Shown here: in pieces, positions 8,803 to 17,290 of the stretch
How the letters are laid out: each line of letters starts with the position of its first letter
Position numbering within the stretch: position 1 is the first letter of the stretch
Source of the DNA: Bordetella parapertussis
GTDB lineage: Bacteria; Bacteroidota; Bacteroidia; Chitinophagales; Chitinophagaceae
Assembly: GCA_943331005.2 (NCBI GenBank)
Contig: CALQJX020000007.1
Span: 62,001-126,000 of the forward strand
Direction of reading: 5' to 3'
DNA: 64,000 bases
Translations under genes and position numbers: made by a program
The notes under the pieces: generated by a model
Database searches by the model: none
What the model was told of the DNA's origin: nothing
What the model saw: only the letters and a program-made list of their open reading frames with translations

Positions 8803-9729
8803 ATGCTATCGGTAAAACACCTGTTGGGAATAAAGGAACTTAATTCTGAGGATATCAGCCTGATCTTTAAAACAGCTGATAACTTCAAACAGGTATTACA
8901 GCGTCCCATCAAAAAAGTGCCTTCCCTCAGAGACACTACGGTAGCCAACATCTTTTTCGAAAACTCTACCCGTACCCGCCTCTCTTTTGAGCTGGCAGAG
9001 AAAAGACTGGGTGCCGATGTGGTGAATTTTTCCGCCTCTGGCTCTTCTGTCTCTAAAGGCGAAACACTAATAGATACTGTTAAGAACATTCTGGCCATGA
9101 AGGTGGATATGGTGGTTATGCGCCATTCGGCTAGCGGAGCACCATGGTTTTTGGCAGAACATATAAATGCCAGTATTGTAAATGCAGGCGATGGCACCAA
9201 CGAGCACCCTACACAGGCGCTGCTCGATGCTTACTCTGTGCGCGAACAGCTGGGCGACCTGAAAGGAAAGCACATCACCATCATAGGCGATATCATGCAC
9301 TCTCGTGTGGCACTCAGTAATATATATTGTCTCAACAAACTAGGCGCAAAGGTGATGGTGGCAGGCCCGCCAACACTTATTCCCAAGCATATAGAGTCGC
9401 TGGGTGTAAAGGTCGAATACAACCTGAAGAAGGCACTGGAATGGTGCGATGTGGCCAATGTGCTCCGTATTCAGCTGGAACGCCAGCACAAACCGTTGTT
9501 CTCAACATTGCGCGAGTATGCGCTTTACTATGGCGTAAACCGTTCTATGCTCGATAGCCTGAAAAAAGATATTGTTATTATGCACCCCGGCCCTATCAAC
9601 CGTGGTGTCGAAATCAATTCTGATGTAGCAGACTCACGCCAGTCCATCATTCTGGATCAGGTAGAAAATGGGGTAGCTATTCGTATGGCTGTTATTTATC
9701 TGCTCTCTGGTAAAAGAGAATTGGAATAG
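8803..9729 (+). CDS. pyrB: Aspartate carbamoyltransferase catalytic chain
   Basis: ATCase, 308 residues. It condenses carbamoyl phosphate and aspartate into carbamoyl aspartate, the committed step of pyrimidine synthesis. The carbamoyl-phosphate loop is visible as ENSTRTRLSFELAEKRLG, then EHPTQALLDAYS near residue 130, and HPGPINRGVEI near 262. Full family length. It is paired with pyrR upstream. The regulatory chain PyrI is not in the window, so it may act as a stand-alone trimer. Confidence 0.96.
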   Translation: MLSVKHLLGIKELNSEDISLIFKTADNFKQVLQRPIKKVPSLRDTTVANIFFENSTRTRLSFELAEKRLGADVVNFSASGSSVSKGETLIDTVKNILAMKVDMVVMRHSASGAPWFLAEHINASIVNAGDGTNEHPTQALLDAYSVREQLGDLKGKHITIIGDIMHSRVALSNIYCLNKLGAKVMVAGPPTLIPKHIESLGVKVEYNLKKALEWCDVANVLRIQLERQHKPLFSTLREYALYYGVNRSMLDSLKKDIVIMHPGPINRGVEINSDVADSRQSIILDQVENGVAIRMAVIYLLSGKRELE

Positions 9730-9759
9730 ACTTTTCTTCCTGCTTCAAACATAGCCTAT

Positions 9760-10650
9760 ATGCAGAGCAGCTCTAAATTCAGCAAAACACGCATCGCGCC
9801 TACGCCTAGTGGTTTTTTGCACATTGGTAATGCGCGCTCATTTGCAGTAACTGCTGCGTTAGCTGCTCAAACAGGTGCTGCTGTATTACTGCGTATTGAT
9901 GATATGGACCGCAACAGGATCGATGAACAATTTGTGCAGGACATCTTCGATACGCTTCACTTTCTGAATATTCCCTGGCAGGAAGGGCCTGTTAATTCGG
10001 CTGATTTTGAAAAGAATTGGTCTCAACGGCACAGGCTTCATTTATATGGCCGTCTTTTACAACAATTAGTAGAAAAAGATGTAGTGTATGCCTGTACCTG
10101 CAGTCGTTCAGATATCCTCAAGGCTCACCCCGACGGTATTTACACCGGCACTTGCAGGCATCGCAATATTCCTTTAGATACACCTGATGCCTGTTGGCGA
10201 TTAAAGACAGACAGCAGGGATATTGTTATCAATACACTTCATAGTGGGCCTCAGACAGCATTACTCCATGTAGCTATGACCGATTTTGTGGTGCGCAAAA
10301 AAGATGGTTTACCCGCCTATCAGCTCACCTCTCTGGCCGATGATGTGCATTTTGGGGTTGATCTTGTAGTCAGAGGCGAAGATCTCTATCATTCCACACT
10401 GGCGCAGCTATGGCTTGCAGATCTGTTGGGTATGCAGCAATTCGGCGATACAGTCTTCAATCATCATTCATTAGTGAAGGAGCCGGATGGTAAGAAATTA
10501 TCAAAATCGGCCGGGGCTACTTCTATACAATTCCTCAGAAAGCAGGGTAGTACGGCCGAAGATATTTATGCAGAGATCGGGCTTATGCTGGGACTGAAAA
10601 CCAGATTACACAACTGGCAGCAACTAAAAGAGGAATGGTTACAGTTGTAG
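9760..10650 (+). CDS. gluQ: Glutamyl-Q tRNA(Asp) synthetase
   Basis: A 296-residue truncated GluRS-like enzyme that glutamylates queuosine at position 34 of tRNA-Asp. It has the class I HIGH-type motif (GFLHIGNARS, residues 18-27) and a KMSKS-like motif (KKLSKSAGATS near 245). It lacks the anticodon-binding domain of true GluRS, as the length shows. Zinc ligands typical of GluQRS are present as CTC, then YTGTC (Cys-x-Cys, Tyr-x3-Cys) near residues 110-135. It follows pyrB by 30 bases and may be in the same transcript. Its stop codon lies inside the loop of the following terminator. Confidence 0.88.
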   Translation: MQSSSKFSKTRIAPTPSGFLHIGNARSFAVTAALAAQTGAAVLLRIDDMDRNRIDEQFVQDIFDTLHFLNIPWQEGPVNSADFEKNWSQRHRLHLYGRLLQQLVEKDVVYACTCSRSDILKAHPDGIYTGTCRHRNIPLDTPDACWRLKTDSRDIVINTLHSGPQTALLHVAMTDFVVRKKDGLPAYQLTSLADDVHFGVDLVVRGEDLYHSTLAQLWLADLLGMQQFGDTVFNHHSLVKEPDGKKLSKSAGATSIQFLRKQGSTAEDIYAEIGLMLGLKTRLHNWQQLKEEWLQL

Positions 10651-10664
10651 CCATTCCTCTTTTA
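10625..10664. terminator. Terminator overlapping the gluQ stop
   Basis: A perfect 14-base-pair stem (arms 10625-10638 and 10651-10664) around a 12-base loop that contains the gluQ stop codon. The right arm ends in TTTTA. It separates the convergent gluQ and rimO and may work both ways. Confidence 0.75.
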
Positions 10665-10684
10665 GAATTATGTATTTTGTCGAA

Positions 10685-11992
10685 TTATATTACCTCACCT
10701 TCCAGATCATAATCGAAAGCCTTGGTGATCTTCACATTCACAAAGTCTCCTATTGGCAGTGCTTTTTTGCTGTGTATCACCACTTCATTATCCACCTCCA
10801 CACTATCAAACTCCGTACGTGCCAGATACCTGCCTGCTTCTTTTTTGTCTATAAGTACTTTATAGGTATTGCCAACTTTCTCCTGATTGATCTCGTAAGA
10901 TATCTCTTGCTGGTGTTCCATTATTTCCTGTGCCCTGGCTTCTTTCTCTTCGCTGCTCAGCGTATCTTCAAGTTCATAGGCACTTGTATTCTCTTCATGA
11001 GAGTAAGTAAAGATACCCACACGATCCAGTCTGCTGTCTGTAAGGAACTGTTTCATGTCTTCTACATCTTCCCTGGTTTCTCCCGGGAAGCCGGCAATGA
11101 GCGTAGTACGGATACAGATACCCGGTACCCTGTCCCTGATATTACCTATCAGGTCTGTTATCTCGGCTCTGGTTATCTGCCTTTTCATGGCCTTCAGCAT
11201 ATTGTCTGATATGTGCTGCAGGGGCATGTCCAGGTAGTTGCAGATGTTCTCTCGTTCGCGCATTACATCCAGTATCTCCAGCGGAAACTTAGATGGGTAA
11301 GCATAATGCAGCCTTATCCAGTGCAGTCCTTCTATGTCAGAAAGGTATTTCAGCAGGTCTGGTAAAGCACGTTTTTTATAAATATCCAGTCCGTAGTAGG
11401 TGAGTTCCTGCGCTATCAGCATTATCTCCTTCACGCCCATACTTACAAGGCGTTTGGCTTCTGCTACCACTTCTTCTATGGTCTTAGAAACGTGTCCGCC
11501 GCGCATCAGCGGTATGGCGCAGAAAGAACAGGTACGGTTGCAGCCTTCAGCTATCTTCAGGTAAGCATAGTGTTTGGGGGTGCTCAGTAAGCGCTCTCCA
11601 ACCAGTTCGGCTTTGTAATCTGCATTGAATTGCTTCAGTATCAGCGGCAGTTCCATAGTACCAAACCATGCATCTACCTCAGGTATCTCAGTGAGCAGGT
11701 TCTCTCTATAACGCTCACTGAGGCATCCTGTTACATAAACTTTGTCCAGCTTGCCTCTGCGCTTCAGGTCTACCTGTTCCAGTATGGTATTTACACTCTC
11801 TTCCTTAGCTTTATCTATGAAGCCGCAGGTGTTCACAACCACTATGTTATGGTCTGGTTTGCGGTTCTCATGCGTCACTTCAATACCATTTGCTAACAGT
11901 TGTCCGCCCAGCGCTTCGCTGTCTACCATGTTCTTAGAGCAGCCCAGCGTTATGATGTTGACCTTGTCGGTCTTAAGTGTTCTTGTTTTCAT
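10685..11992 (-). CDS. rimO: Ribosomal protein uS12 methylthiotransferase
   Basis: RimO, 435 residues, a radical-SAM enzyme that adds a methylthio group to a conserved aspartate of ribosomal protein S12. The N-terminal UPF0004 domain carries Cys residues for one Fe-S cluster (TLGCSKN, VVNTCGFI, VTGCLSERY). The radical SAM cluster motif is GCNRTCSFCAIP near residues 145-156. A TRAM domain closes the protein (residues about 365-435). RimO rather than MiaB is indicated by the YGLDIY and PLQHISDNMLKAMKR segments. It lies 59 bases downstream of der on the same strand, probably the same operon. Confidence 0.94.
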   Translation of the reverse strand: MKTRTLKTDKVNIITLGCSKNMVDSEALGGQLLANGIEVTHENRKPDHNIVVVNTCGFIDKAKEESVNTILEQVDLKRRGKLDKVYVTGCLSERYRENLLTEIPEVDAWFGTMELPLILKQFNADYKAELVGERLLSTPKHYAYLKIAEGCNRTCSFCAIPLMRGGHVSKTIEEVVAEAKRLVSMGVKEIMLIAQELTYYGLDIYKKRALPDLLKYLSDIEGLHWIRLHYAYPSKFPLEILDVMRERENICNYLDMPLQHISDNMLKAMKRQITRAEITDLIGNIRDRVPGICIRTTLIAGFPGETREDVEDMKQFLTDSRLDRVGIFTYSHEENTSAYELEDTLSSEEKEARAQEIMEHQQEISYEINQEKVGNTYKVLIDKKEAGRYLARTEFDSVEVDNEVVIHSKKALPIGDFVNVKITKAFDYDLEGEVI

Positions 11993-12051
11993 CTATTACT
12001 AAGTAGAGAGCAGAAAAGCATGGCTGGTCTGCGTTACTGATTTTCTAAATA

Positions 12052-13374
12052 TTATTTCTTCCTCGTAAATATCCTTACCGGCACACCGCTGAAATTGAAG
12101 TGACTGCGGATCTTGTTCTCCAGGAAGTTTTTGTAAGACTCCTTGATCGCATCCGGATGGTTGGAGAAAAATGCAAATGATGGAACGGCTGTAGGTACCT
12201 GCTGTACAAACTTGATCTTCACAGCATATCCGCGCGACATTGCCGGTGGATAACGCTCTATTTCCTTCAGCATGATCTCATTCAGCACGGAAGTCTGTAC
12301 GCGCCTGCTACGGTTCTCATATACTTCCAGTGCCTTTTCCATACCCTGGAAGATGCGGTTTTTTTCTGTTGCCGATATGAATACTACAGGAACATCTGTA
12401 AAAGGTTCCAGTTTCTTTTTCAGCTCTTTCTCAAAATCTCTGGCAGTATTTGTTTCCTTTTCTACCATATCCCACTTATTCACCAATATCACCACGCCCT
12501 TGCCCTTTCGGGTAGCCAGACTGAAGATGCTCACATCCTGTGCTGTTAGGCCATTCTGTGCATCTATCAGCATCATACACACATCCGATTCGTCCATTGC
12601 CTTTATGGCACGGATCACAGAATAGAACTCCAGATCTTCATGAACGTTCTTTTTCTTACGGATACCTGCAGTGTCAATAAGAATGAACTCCTTGCCAAAC
12701 AGCTTGTAGTGGGTATGTATCGTATCACGGGTAGTACCGGCAATATCAGATACAATGGTACGCTCCTGATTGATCAACGCATTCAGCAGTGTAGACTTTC
12801 CGGCATTTGGCTGACCTATGATGGCAAACTTTGCCAGCGGATTACCTTCGCTGTCTGTAGGTACCGGGTCTACATCATCTGTAATGTTCGCAACTACTTC
12901 ATCCAGCAATTCTCCCGAACCACTGCCTGATATAGAAGAGATCATAAAGGTCTTATCGAAACCCAATGAATAGAACTCTGTACCAAAAAGTGCACGCTCG
13001 CTGTTGTCTACTTTGTTTACAACCAGCAAAACCGGCTTTGTAGAGCGGCGCAGTACGTCTGCCATGTCTTCGTCCTGAGCTGTGATGCCGGTAGTGGTGT
13101 CACATACAAAAAGGATCAGATCGGCTTCTTCTACTGCAATATGTACTTGTTTGCGTATCTCTCTTTCAAAAACGTCTTCAGACCTCGAAACGAAACCGCC
13201 CGTGTCTATAACGTTGAATACTTTGCCGTTCCAGTCGGCTATGCCATACTGGCGATCGCGGGTAACACCGCTCTGGTCATCAACAATTGCCTTCCGCTGT
13301 TCCAGCAGACGATTGAATAATGTTGATTTCCCTACATTTGGCCTTCCCACAATAGCTACCGTAAAACCAGGCAT
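12052..13374 (-). CDS. der: Ribosome-assembly GTPase Der (EngA)
   Basis: A 440-residue double-GTPase needed for 50S subunit assembly. Two G domains are visible: the first with GRPNVGKSTLFNRL (residues 10-23), DTGGF and NKVD, the second with GQPNAGKSTLLNAL (about 188), DTAGIRKK and NKWD. A KH-like C-terminal domain follows (about 350-440). A -7-like box TACCTTTG lies on the minus strand at 13400-13407, 26 bases from the start. rimO follows downstream. Confidence 0.96.
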   Translation of the reverse strand: MPGFTVAIVGRPNVGKSTLFNRLLEQRKAIVDDQSGVTRDRQYGIADWNGKVFNVIDTGGFVSRSEDVFEREIRKQVHIAVEEADLILFVCDTTTGITAQDEDMADVLRRSTKPVLLVVNKVDNSERALFGTEFYSLGFDKTFMISSISGSGSGELLDEVVANITDDVDPVPTDSEGNPLAKFAIIGQPNAGKSTLLNALINQERTIVSDIAGTTRDTIHTHYKLFGKEFILIDTAGIRKKKNVHEDLEFYSVIRAIKAMDESDVCMMLIDAQNGLTAQDVSIFSLATRKGKGVVILVNKWDMVEKETNTARDFEKELKKKLEPFTDVPVVFISATEKNRIFQGMEKALEVYENRSRRVQTSVLNEIMLKEIERYPPAMSRGYAVKIKFVQQVPTAVPSFAFFSNHPDAIKESYKNFLENKIRSHFNFSGVPVRIFTRKK

Positions 13375-13579
13375 GATATAAATTTTTATTTTGAACTTAC
13401 AAAGGTAGTTTTAAATATGTAGTTATCAGCTGTTTTTAGTTGGCTACTTTGTTAAAAACCATTCATTTTCTGCCAATATTTCACAGAACATCTGTAATTT
13501 CATTGTAAATACTCTGATTAAGTTAAATTACTGATTTCCCAATAATTACCTTTGTCTTTCATTTTCATAAAATACATAG

Positions 13580-15523
13580 ATGAGAAAAGTTTTACTTGCT
13601 TTCTGCTTATTCCTTGCCGGTTACAATGCTCATGCCGCAACCGGTGATACTACCTGGGTGCAGGCAAATATGGATACACTGTCGTGGAATGGCAACTACG
13701 ATGCATCTGTTACCTTTCCTTCGGGAGGTTCTTACAGGAACATCTACATGATATTTACATTAGGTAAGTATGTATGTCCGGGTAGCCCCACTTATTGCGG
13801 CGATTGGGATTATACCGTACTCAACTACCTCATGACTCCGGGTGGCGATTCGCTGGAACTGGGTCGTCTCATCACTCCTTATGCAAATGCGGGTGCCCCA
13901 CGCACATCCTGGGCCTGGAAGCAGCGCTATGTATATGATGTAACAGACTATGCTTCTAAGCTGCAGGGTAACGCTACTATGCGTATCACTTACTCCGGTT
14001 ACTCTGGTGGGTTCACCGGCAATATCCGCTTCGCCTTCGTAGAGGGTACTCCAGATCGTACTGTTACGGGCATTCAGCGTTTGTGGCATGGCAGCTATGG
14101 CTACGGCGGTGCTACCAGCATCAACACACGCTTCCCTGCAAAAACAGTTACTGCACCTGCAGGTACTGCTTCTGCCGATCTTAAATTCCTGGTTACAGGT
14201 CACGGTAGCGACGATAGCGGTTGCTGCGAATTCTATTCAAAGAACTATACTGTTACCCTCAATTCGGGTGCTGTTGCTACAAAAGCGATCTGGCGCGACA
14301 ATTGCGGAATCAACGAGCTCTACCCACAGTCTGGTACATGGATATATGATCGTGCCAATTGGTGTCCGGGTGCTATTGTAAATTCAAACTTCCATGCACT
14401 TCCCGGTATCAGCGCAGATTCTACTTACACAGTAGGTCTTGTTTTCGATTCTTTCATCAGTCATGGTGGTGGACTTGGTAGTTATACTACAGAGGGGCAC
14501 CTTATCTGTTATGGTCCTTACAATAAGGTAAGAGATGCGTCTATTGAAGACATCATCTCCCCAACCAACAACGAGAATCACTTCAGGGAAAACCCCATTT
14601 GCAGTACGCCAACCATTACTGTTAAGAATAGAGGTGCAGGTGTGGTAAATATCCTCACGTTCGAATATGGTGTTGCCGGCGGCACTATGCAGACACATAC
14701 TTGGTCTGGTACGCTCAACTCTATGCAGGTTGCCGACGTTGTTCTGCCAGATCTGGCAGATCTTCATACTATTGCAGGAGACACTGCCAAACGCAATTTT
14801 GTGGTTCGTATCAAAACTGTAAATGGTGCAGCTGATGCCGATAGTACCAACAACTTCATGTCCTCTACTTTTCTGCCTTCTCCAAAATGGGATAGTGTCT
14901 TCAGGATACAGTTCAAGACTAATGTGGCTACTTTCGGTGGCTATAGCGAATCTAGCTGGAAAATATACGACCAGTCTAATACTGTTGTAAAACAGCGCAC
15001 CAACCTGAATGGTAATACGCTGTATCTTGATACGGTAAAACTTACTCCGGGTTGTTACAAATTCGAGATCAATGACCTTGGTTGCGATGGTCTTAACTGG
15101 TGGGCGAGTGTAACCGGTGGCTATTGCCTGGTGAAGAAAGCTACTTCAAATGCAAACCTGCCAATGAGCGGTTATGTTACATCCGGTACATACGGTCACG
15201 ACTTTGGCTGTAACTATACTCAGTATTTCTATACAGGTATTCCTCCTGTAGCTGCAGTAACAGACATTACCGGTCAGCCGCTTACAATAGAAGTTTTCCC
15301 TAACCCTGCCAGCAATATGGTCAACATAGATCTGTCTGGTATTGCCAATGTTAATGGTACATTGAATATTATAGACATCATGGGCAGGGTAGTGAAGTCA
15401 GCTGCTTGTACTGCTACTCATCAGGAGCTGCAGACTGCAGATCTTGCTAGTGGTGTTTATACAGTACTCTTTGTAGGTGCAGATGGCAATAAGCTCCAGG
15501 CCCGACTGATGATCGTGAAATAA
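13580..15523 (+). CDS. Secreted PNGase F-like protein with T9SS type A sorting domain
   Basis: A 647-residue exported protein: signal peptide (residues 1-20, ending AHAA), a PNGase F-type two-domain region (about 25-320), a spacer with beta-rich sequence (about 330-560), and a C-terminal T9SS type A sorting domain (about 570-647, EVFPNPASNMVNIDLSG to ARLMIVK). PNGase F cleaves N-glycans from Asn. Landmarks that match my memory of that enzyme are CGDWDYT (Asp77, at the position of catalytic Asp60), GRLITPY, the Glu in GCCEFY (Glu217, position of Glu206), and DRANWCPG. These suggest an active amidase, but activity is inferred. The T9SS tail implies export across the outer membrane. A TACCTTTG box lies at 13547-13554. 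Confidence 0.85.
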   Translation: MRKVLLAFCLFLAGYNAHAATGDTTWVQANMDTLSWNGNYDASVTFPSGGSYRNIYMIFTLGKYVCPGSPTYCGDWDYTVLNYLMTPGGDSLELGRLITPYANAGAPRTSWAWKQRYVYDVTDYASKLQGNATMRITYSGYSGGFTGNIRFAFVEGTPDRTVTGIQRLWHGSYGYGGATSINTRFPAKTVTAPAGTASADLKFLVTGHGSDDSGCCEFYSKNYTVTLNSGAVATKAIWRDNCGINELYPQSGTWIYDRANWCPGAIVNSNFHALPGISADSTYTVGLVFDSFISHGGGLGSYTTEGHLICYGPYNKVRDASIEDIISPTNNENHFRENPICSTPTITVKNRGAGVVNILTFEYGVAGGTMQTHTWSGTLNSMQVADVVLPDLADLHTIAGDTAKRNFVVRIKTVNGAADADSTNNFMSSTFLPSPKWDSVFRIQFKTNVATFGGYSESSWKIYDQSNTVVKQRTNLNGNTLYLDTVKLTPGCYKFEINDLGCDGLNWWASVTGGYCLVKKATSNANLPMSGYVTSGTYGHDFGCNYTQYFYTGIPPVAAVTDITGQPLTIEVFPNPASNMVNIDLSGIANVNGTLNIIDIMGRVVKSAACTATHQELQTADLASGVYTVLFVGADGNKLQARLMIVK

Positions 15524-15537
15524 TCCGAATCGTTTTT

Positions 15538-15585
15538 TATAAAAGAGATGGCCCCGTGGTTTTCCATGGGGCCATCTCTTTTATA
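15538..15585. terminator. Bidirectional terminator
   Basis: A 22-base-pair stem (arms 15538-15559 and 15564-15585, one G-T wobble) with a 4-base loop and A/T tails on both sides, between the convergent PNGase F-like gene and amn. Confidence 0.88.
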
Positions 15586-15598
15586 TCAGCATTGGATA

Positions 15599-16369
15599 TC
15601 AGAATCTCAGGTGCTTCACCGTCAATCCTTCATTGATCAATTGTTTCAGAGAGTCTATACCAATATCTAGATGTTTGTTCACATAGTCTTTTGTGACTAC
15701 TATATCGCTTTCAGTGGTTTTAACCCCTTCCGGCGTCATTGGTTGGTCCGATACCAGCAGCAATGCCCCGGTAGGTATCTTATTGAAGAAGCCGGTAGTA
15801 AAGATGGTGGCTGTTTCCATATCTATGGCCATTGCCCGCACCTTTACCAGATATTCCTTGAATTCATCATCATGTTCCCAGACTCTTCTGTTGGTAGTAT
15901 AGACAGTTCCGGTCCAGTAGTCGAGCGAATAGTCTCTGATTGTTGTAGATATAGCTTTCTGCAGGGCAAAAGAGGGTAGTGCCGGCACCTCTGGCGGAAA
16001 ATAGTCATTGCTGGTTCCTTCGCCCCTTATTGCGGCTATAGGCAGTATCAGGTCGCCAACATTGTTGTTTTTCTTTAGTCCGCCGCATTTGCCCAGAAAC
16101 AGTACAGCCTTCGGACTTATGGCAGAGAGCAGGTCCATAACAGTGGCTGCACCGGGGCTGCCCATCCCGAAATTCAGTATTGTTATGTCGCCGGCAGTAG
16201 CGCATTGCATGGGTTTGTCCTGCCCGCTCACAGGTACATTGTGCATTTCGGCAAACATGTTCACATATTTACTGAAGTTGCACAGCAAAATGTATTTGCC
16301 GAATTCTTCCGGTTTTTTGCCTGTATACCTCGGCAGCCAGTTGGTTACTATTTCCTGTTTGCTTTTCAT
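15599..16369 (-). CDS. amn: AMP nucleosidase, short form
   Basis: A 256-residue member of the nucleoside phosphorylase/AMP nucleosidase fold. It hydrolyses AMP to adenine and ribose-5-phosphate. The phosphorylase-fold glycine motif is present (LNFGMGSPGAATVMDLL, LFLGKCGGLK) together with the purine-site AIDMETATIF and LLVSDQPMTPEGVKT. It lacks the long N-terminal domain of the E. coli enzyme, as is usual in Bacteroidota. A TAATTTTG box lies on the minus strand at 16393-16400. The specific name rests on family resemblance; a related nucleoside phosphorylase is the alternative. Confidence 0.85.
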   Translation of the reverse strand: MKSKQEIVTNWLPRYTGKKPEEFGKYILLCNFSKYVNMFAEMHNVPVSGQDKPMQCATAGDITILNFGMGSPGAATVMDLLSAISPKAVLFLGKCGGLKKNNNVGDLILPIAAIRGEGTSNDYFPPEVPALPSFALQKAISTTIRDYSLDYWTGTVYTTNRRVWEHDDEFKEYLVKVRAMAIDMETATIFTTGFFNKIPTGALLLVSDQPMTPEGVKTTESDIVVTKDYVNKHLDIGIDSLKQLINEGLTVKHLRF

Positions 16370-16470
16370 AAGTGCAGACTATCAGTTGTGACCAAAATTA
16401 AGATGAATGTGATAATAGGATATGTTAAATGCTGTTATCCAAATAATATCATTTCTTTCGGGTGCGCATA

Positions 16471-16944
16471 TCAAACATGGTGGTAGGGCGAATTATTCAG
16501 TATGCTGAAAGACCTGTATACCTGCTCTGCAACTATTAGCCGAACCAGCTGGTGCGGAAATACCAGACCCGATAAAGACCAAACCTGTTTGGCCTTACTT
16601 TTCACATTATCTGTTACCCCGAATGCGCCTCCTATCAGTATCACCATGGTCTTCACCCCCATATTCATGCATTGCTGCATCTGTTGGCTCCATTGTATAG
16701 AATTCATTTGTTTGCCTCTTTCGTCAAGCAGCACCAGGTAGTGGTGCGGTTGCAGTTTCTTCAGCACCATTTCTTCCTCCATCAGCTTGGTGCGGCTCAC
16801 ATCGGTAGTAGCTGCTTTTTTAGAGGGTTGCAGTATCACCAGCTCTATACTGTTCCATGGCTGCGTTTTCTTGAAGTAGTAACTGATACCCTCTTCAATG
16901 AACGACTCATTTTCTTTACCTATGGACCAGATCTCTATGTGCAT
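16471..16944 (-). CDS. rlmH: 23S rRNA pseudouridine-1915 N3-methyltransferase
   Basis: RlmH (YbeA), 157 residues, a SPOUT-fold methyltransferase that modifies pseudouridine 1915 in helix 69 of 23S rRNA on assembled ribosomes. The knot region is visible as LLDERGKQMNSIQW, VILIGGAFGV and the C-terminal PHQLVRLIVAEQVYRSFSILNNSPYHH. Full family length. The gene lies just downstream of the tRNA-Arg transcription unit on the same strand, separated from it by a terminator hairpin and by a 14-base palindrome at 16961-16974. Confidence 0.95.
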   Translation of the reverse strand: MHIEIWSIGKENESFIEEGISYYFKKTQPWNSIELVILQPSKKAATTDVSRTKLMEEEMVLKKLQPHHYLVLLDERGKQMNSIQWSQQMQQCMNMGVKTMVILIGGAFGVTDNVKSKAKQVWSLSGLVFPHQLVRLIVAEQVYRSFSILNNSPYHHV

Positions 16945-16960
16945 ACTTTCCTGTTTTGCC

Positions 16961-16974
16961 TTGTAATATTACAA
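16961..16974. promoter_or_regulatory. 14-base palindrome upstream of rlmH
   Basis: TTGTAATATTACAA, a perfect palindrome 16 bases from the rlmH start. It could be an operator for a dimeric regulator; no regulator is identified. Confidence 0.35.
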
Positions 16975-17032
16975 TCTAAGTGTGTAGGGTGGGACACGGC
17001 TTCGGAAAATTGTTTTCAATTGCCATAAAAAG

Positions 17033-17064
17033 AAAAAGGGCTTCAGTTGCCTGAAACCCTTTTT
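17033..17064 (-). terminator. tRNA-Arg terminator
   Basis: A stem of 14 pairs with one mismatch (arms 17033-17046 and 17051-17064, TTGC loop) with A/T-rich flanks, nine bases past the 3' end of the tRNA on the minus strand. Confidence 0.75.
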
Positions 17065-17072
17065 GTTCTGTG

Positions 17073-17146
17073 TGACCGCGTCAGGATTCAAACCTGAAAC
17101 CTTCTCATCCGTAGTGAGATGCTCTATTCAGTTGAGCTACGCAGCC
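17073..17146 (-). tRNA. tRNA-Arg (anticodon ACG)
   Basis: A 74-base tRNA read on the minus strand. The acceptor stem is GGCTGCG with CGCGGTC (two G-T pairs). The D arm contains AGCTCAACTGAATAGAGC. The anticodon stem-loop is TCTCA-CTACGGA-TGAGA, giving anticodon ACG (A34 probably edited to inosine). The T arm is TCAGG-TTTGAAT-CCTGA. The terminal CCA is not encoded. A consensus promoter lies just upstream and a terminator just downstream, so it is a single-gene unit. Confidence 0.95.
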
Positions 17147-17165
17147 ATTCCGTTTTTTCGGACTG

Positions 17166-17196
17166 CAAAGATACGAGTTGTCTGATATTTTGCAAA
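17166..17196 (-). promoter_or_regulatory. tRNA-Arg promoter (TTTG-N19-TATCTTTG)
   Basis: On the minus strand TTTG (17193-17196), exactly 19 bases, TATCTTTG (17166-17173), a full match to the Bacteroidota housekeeping promoter. Immediately after the box comes CAGTCCGAAAAAA, the same block as at rpsP. Confidence 0.85.
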
Positions 17197-17290
17197 TTCT
17201 TTTTAAAAAAAATCGAAAATATTCTTTTGCAATATGGTACTCATACTTCCATATGAATACACCTTATTTCTCAATAGGTTCATCAGTACT

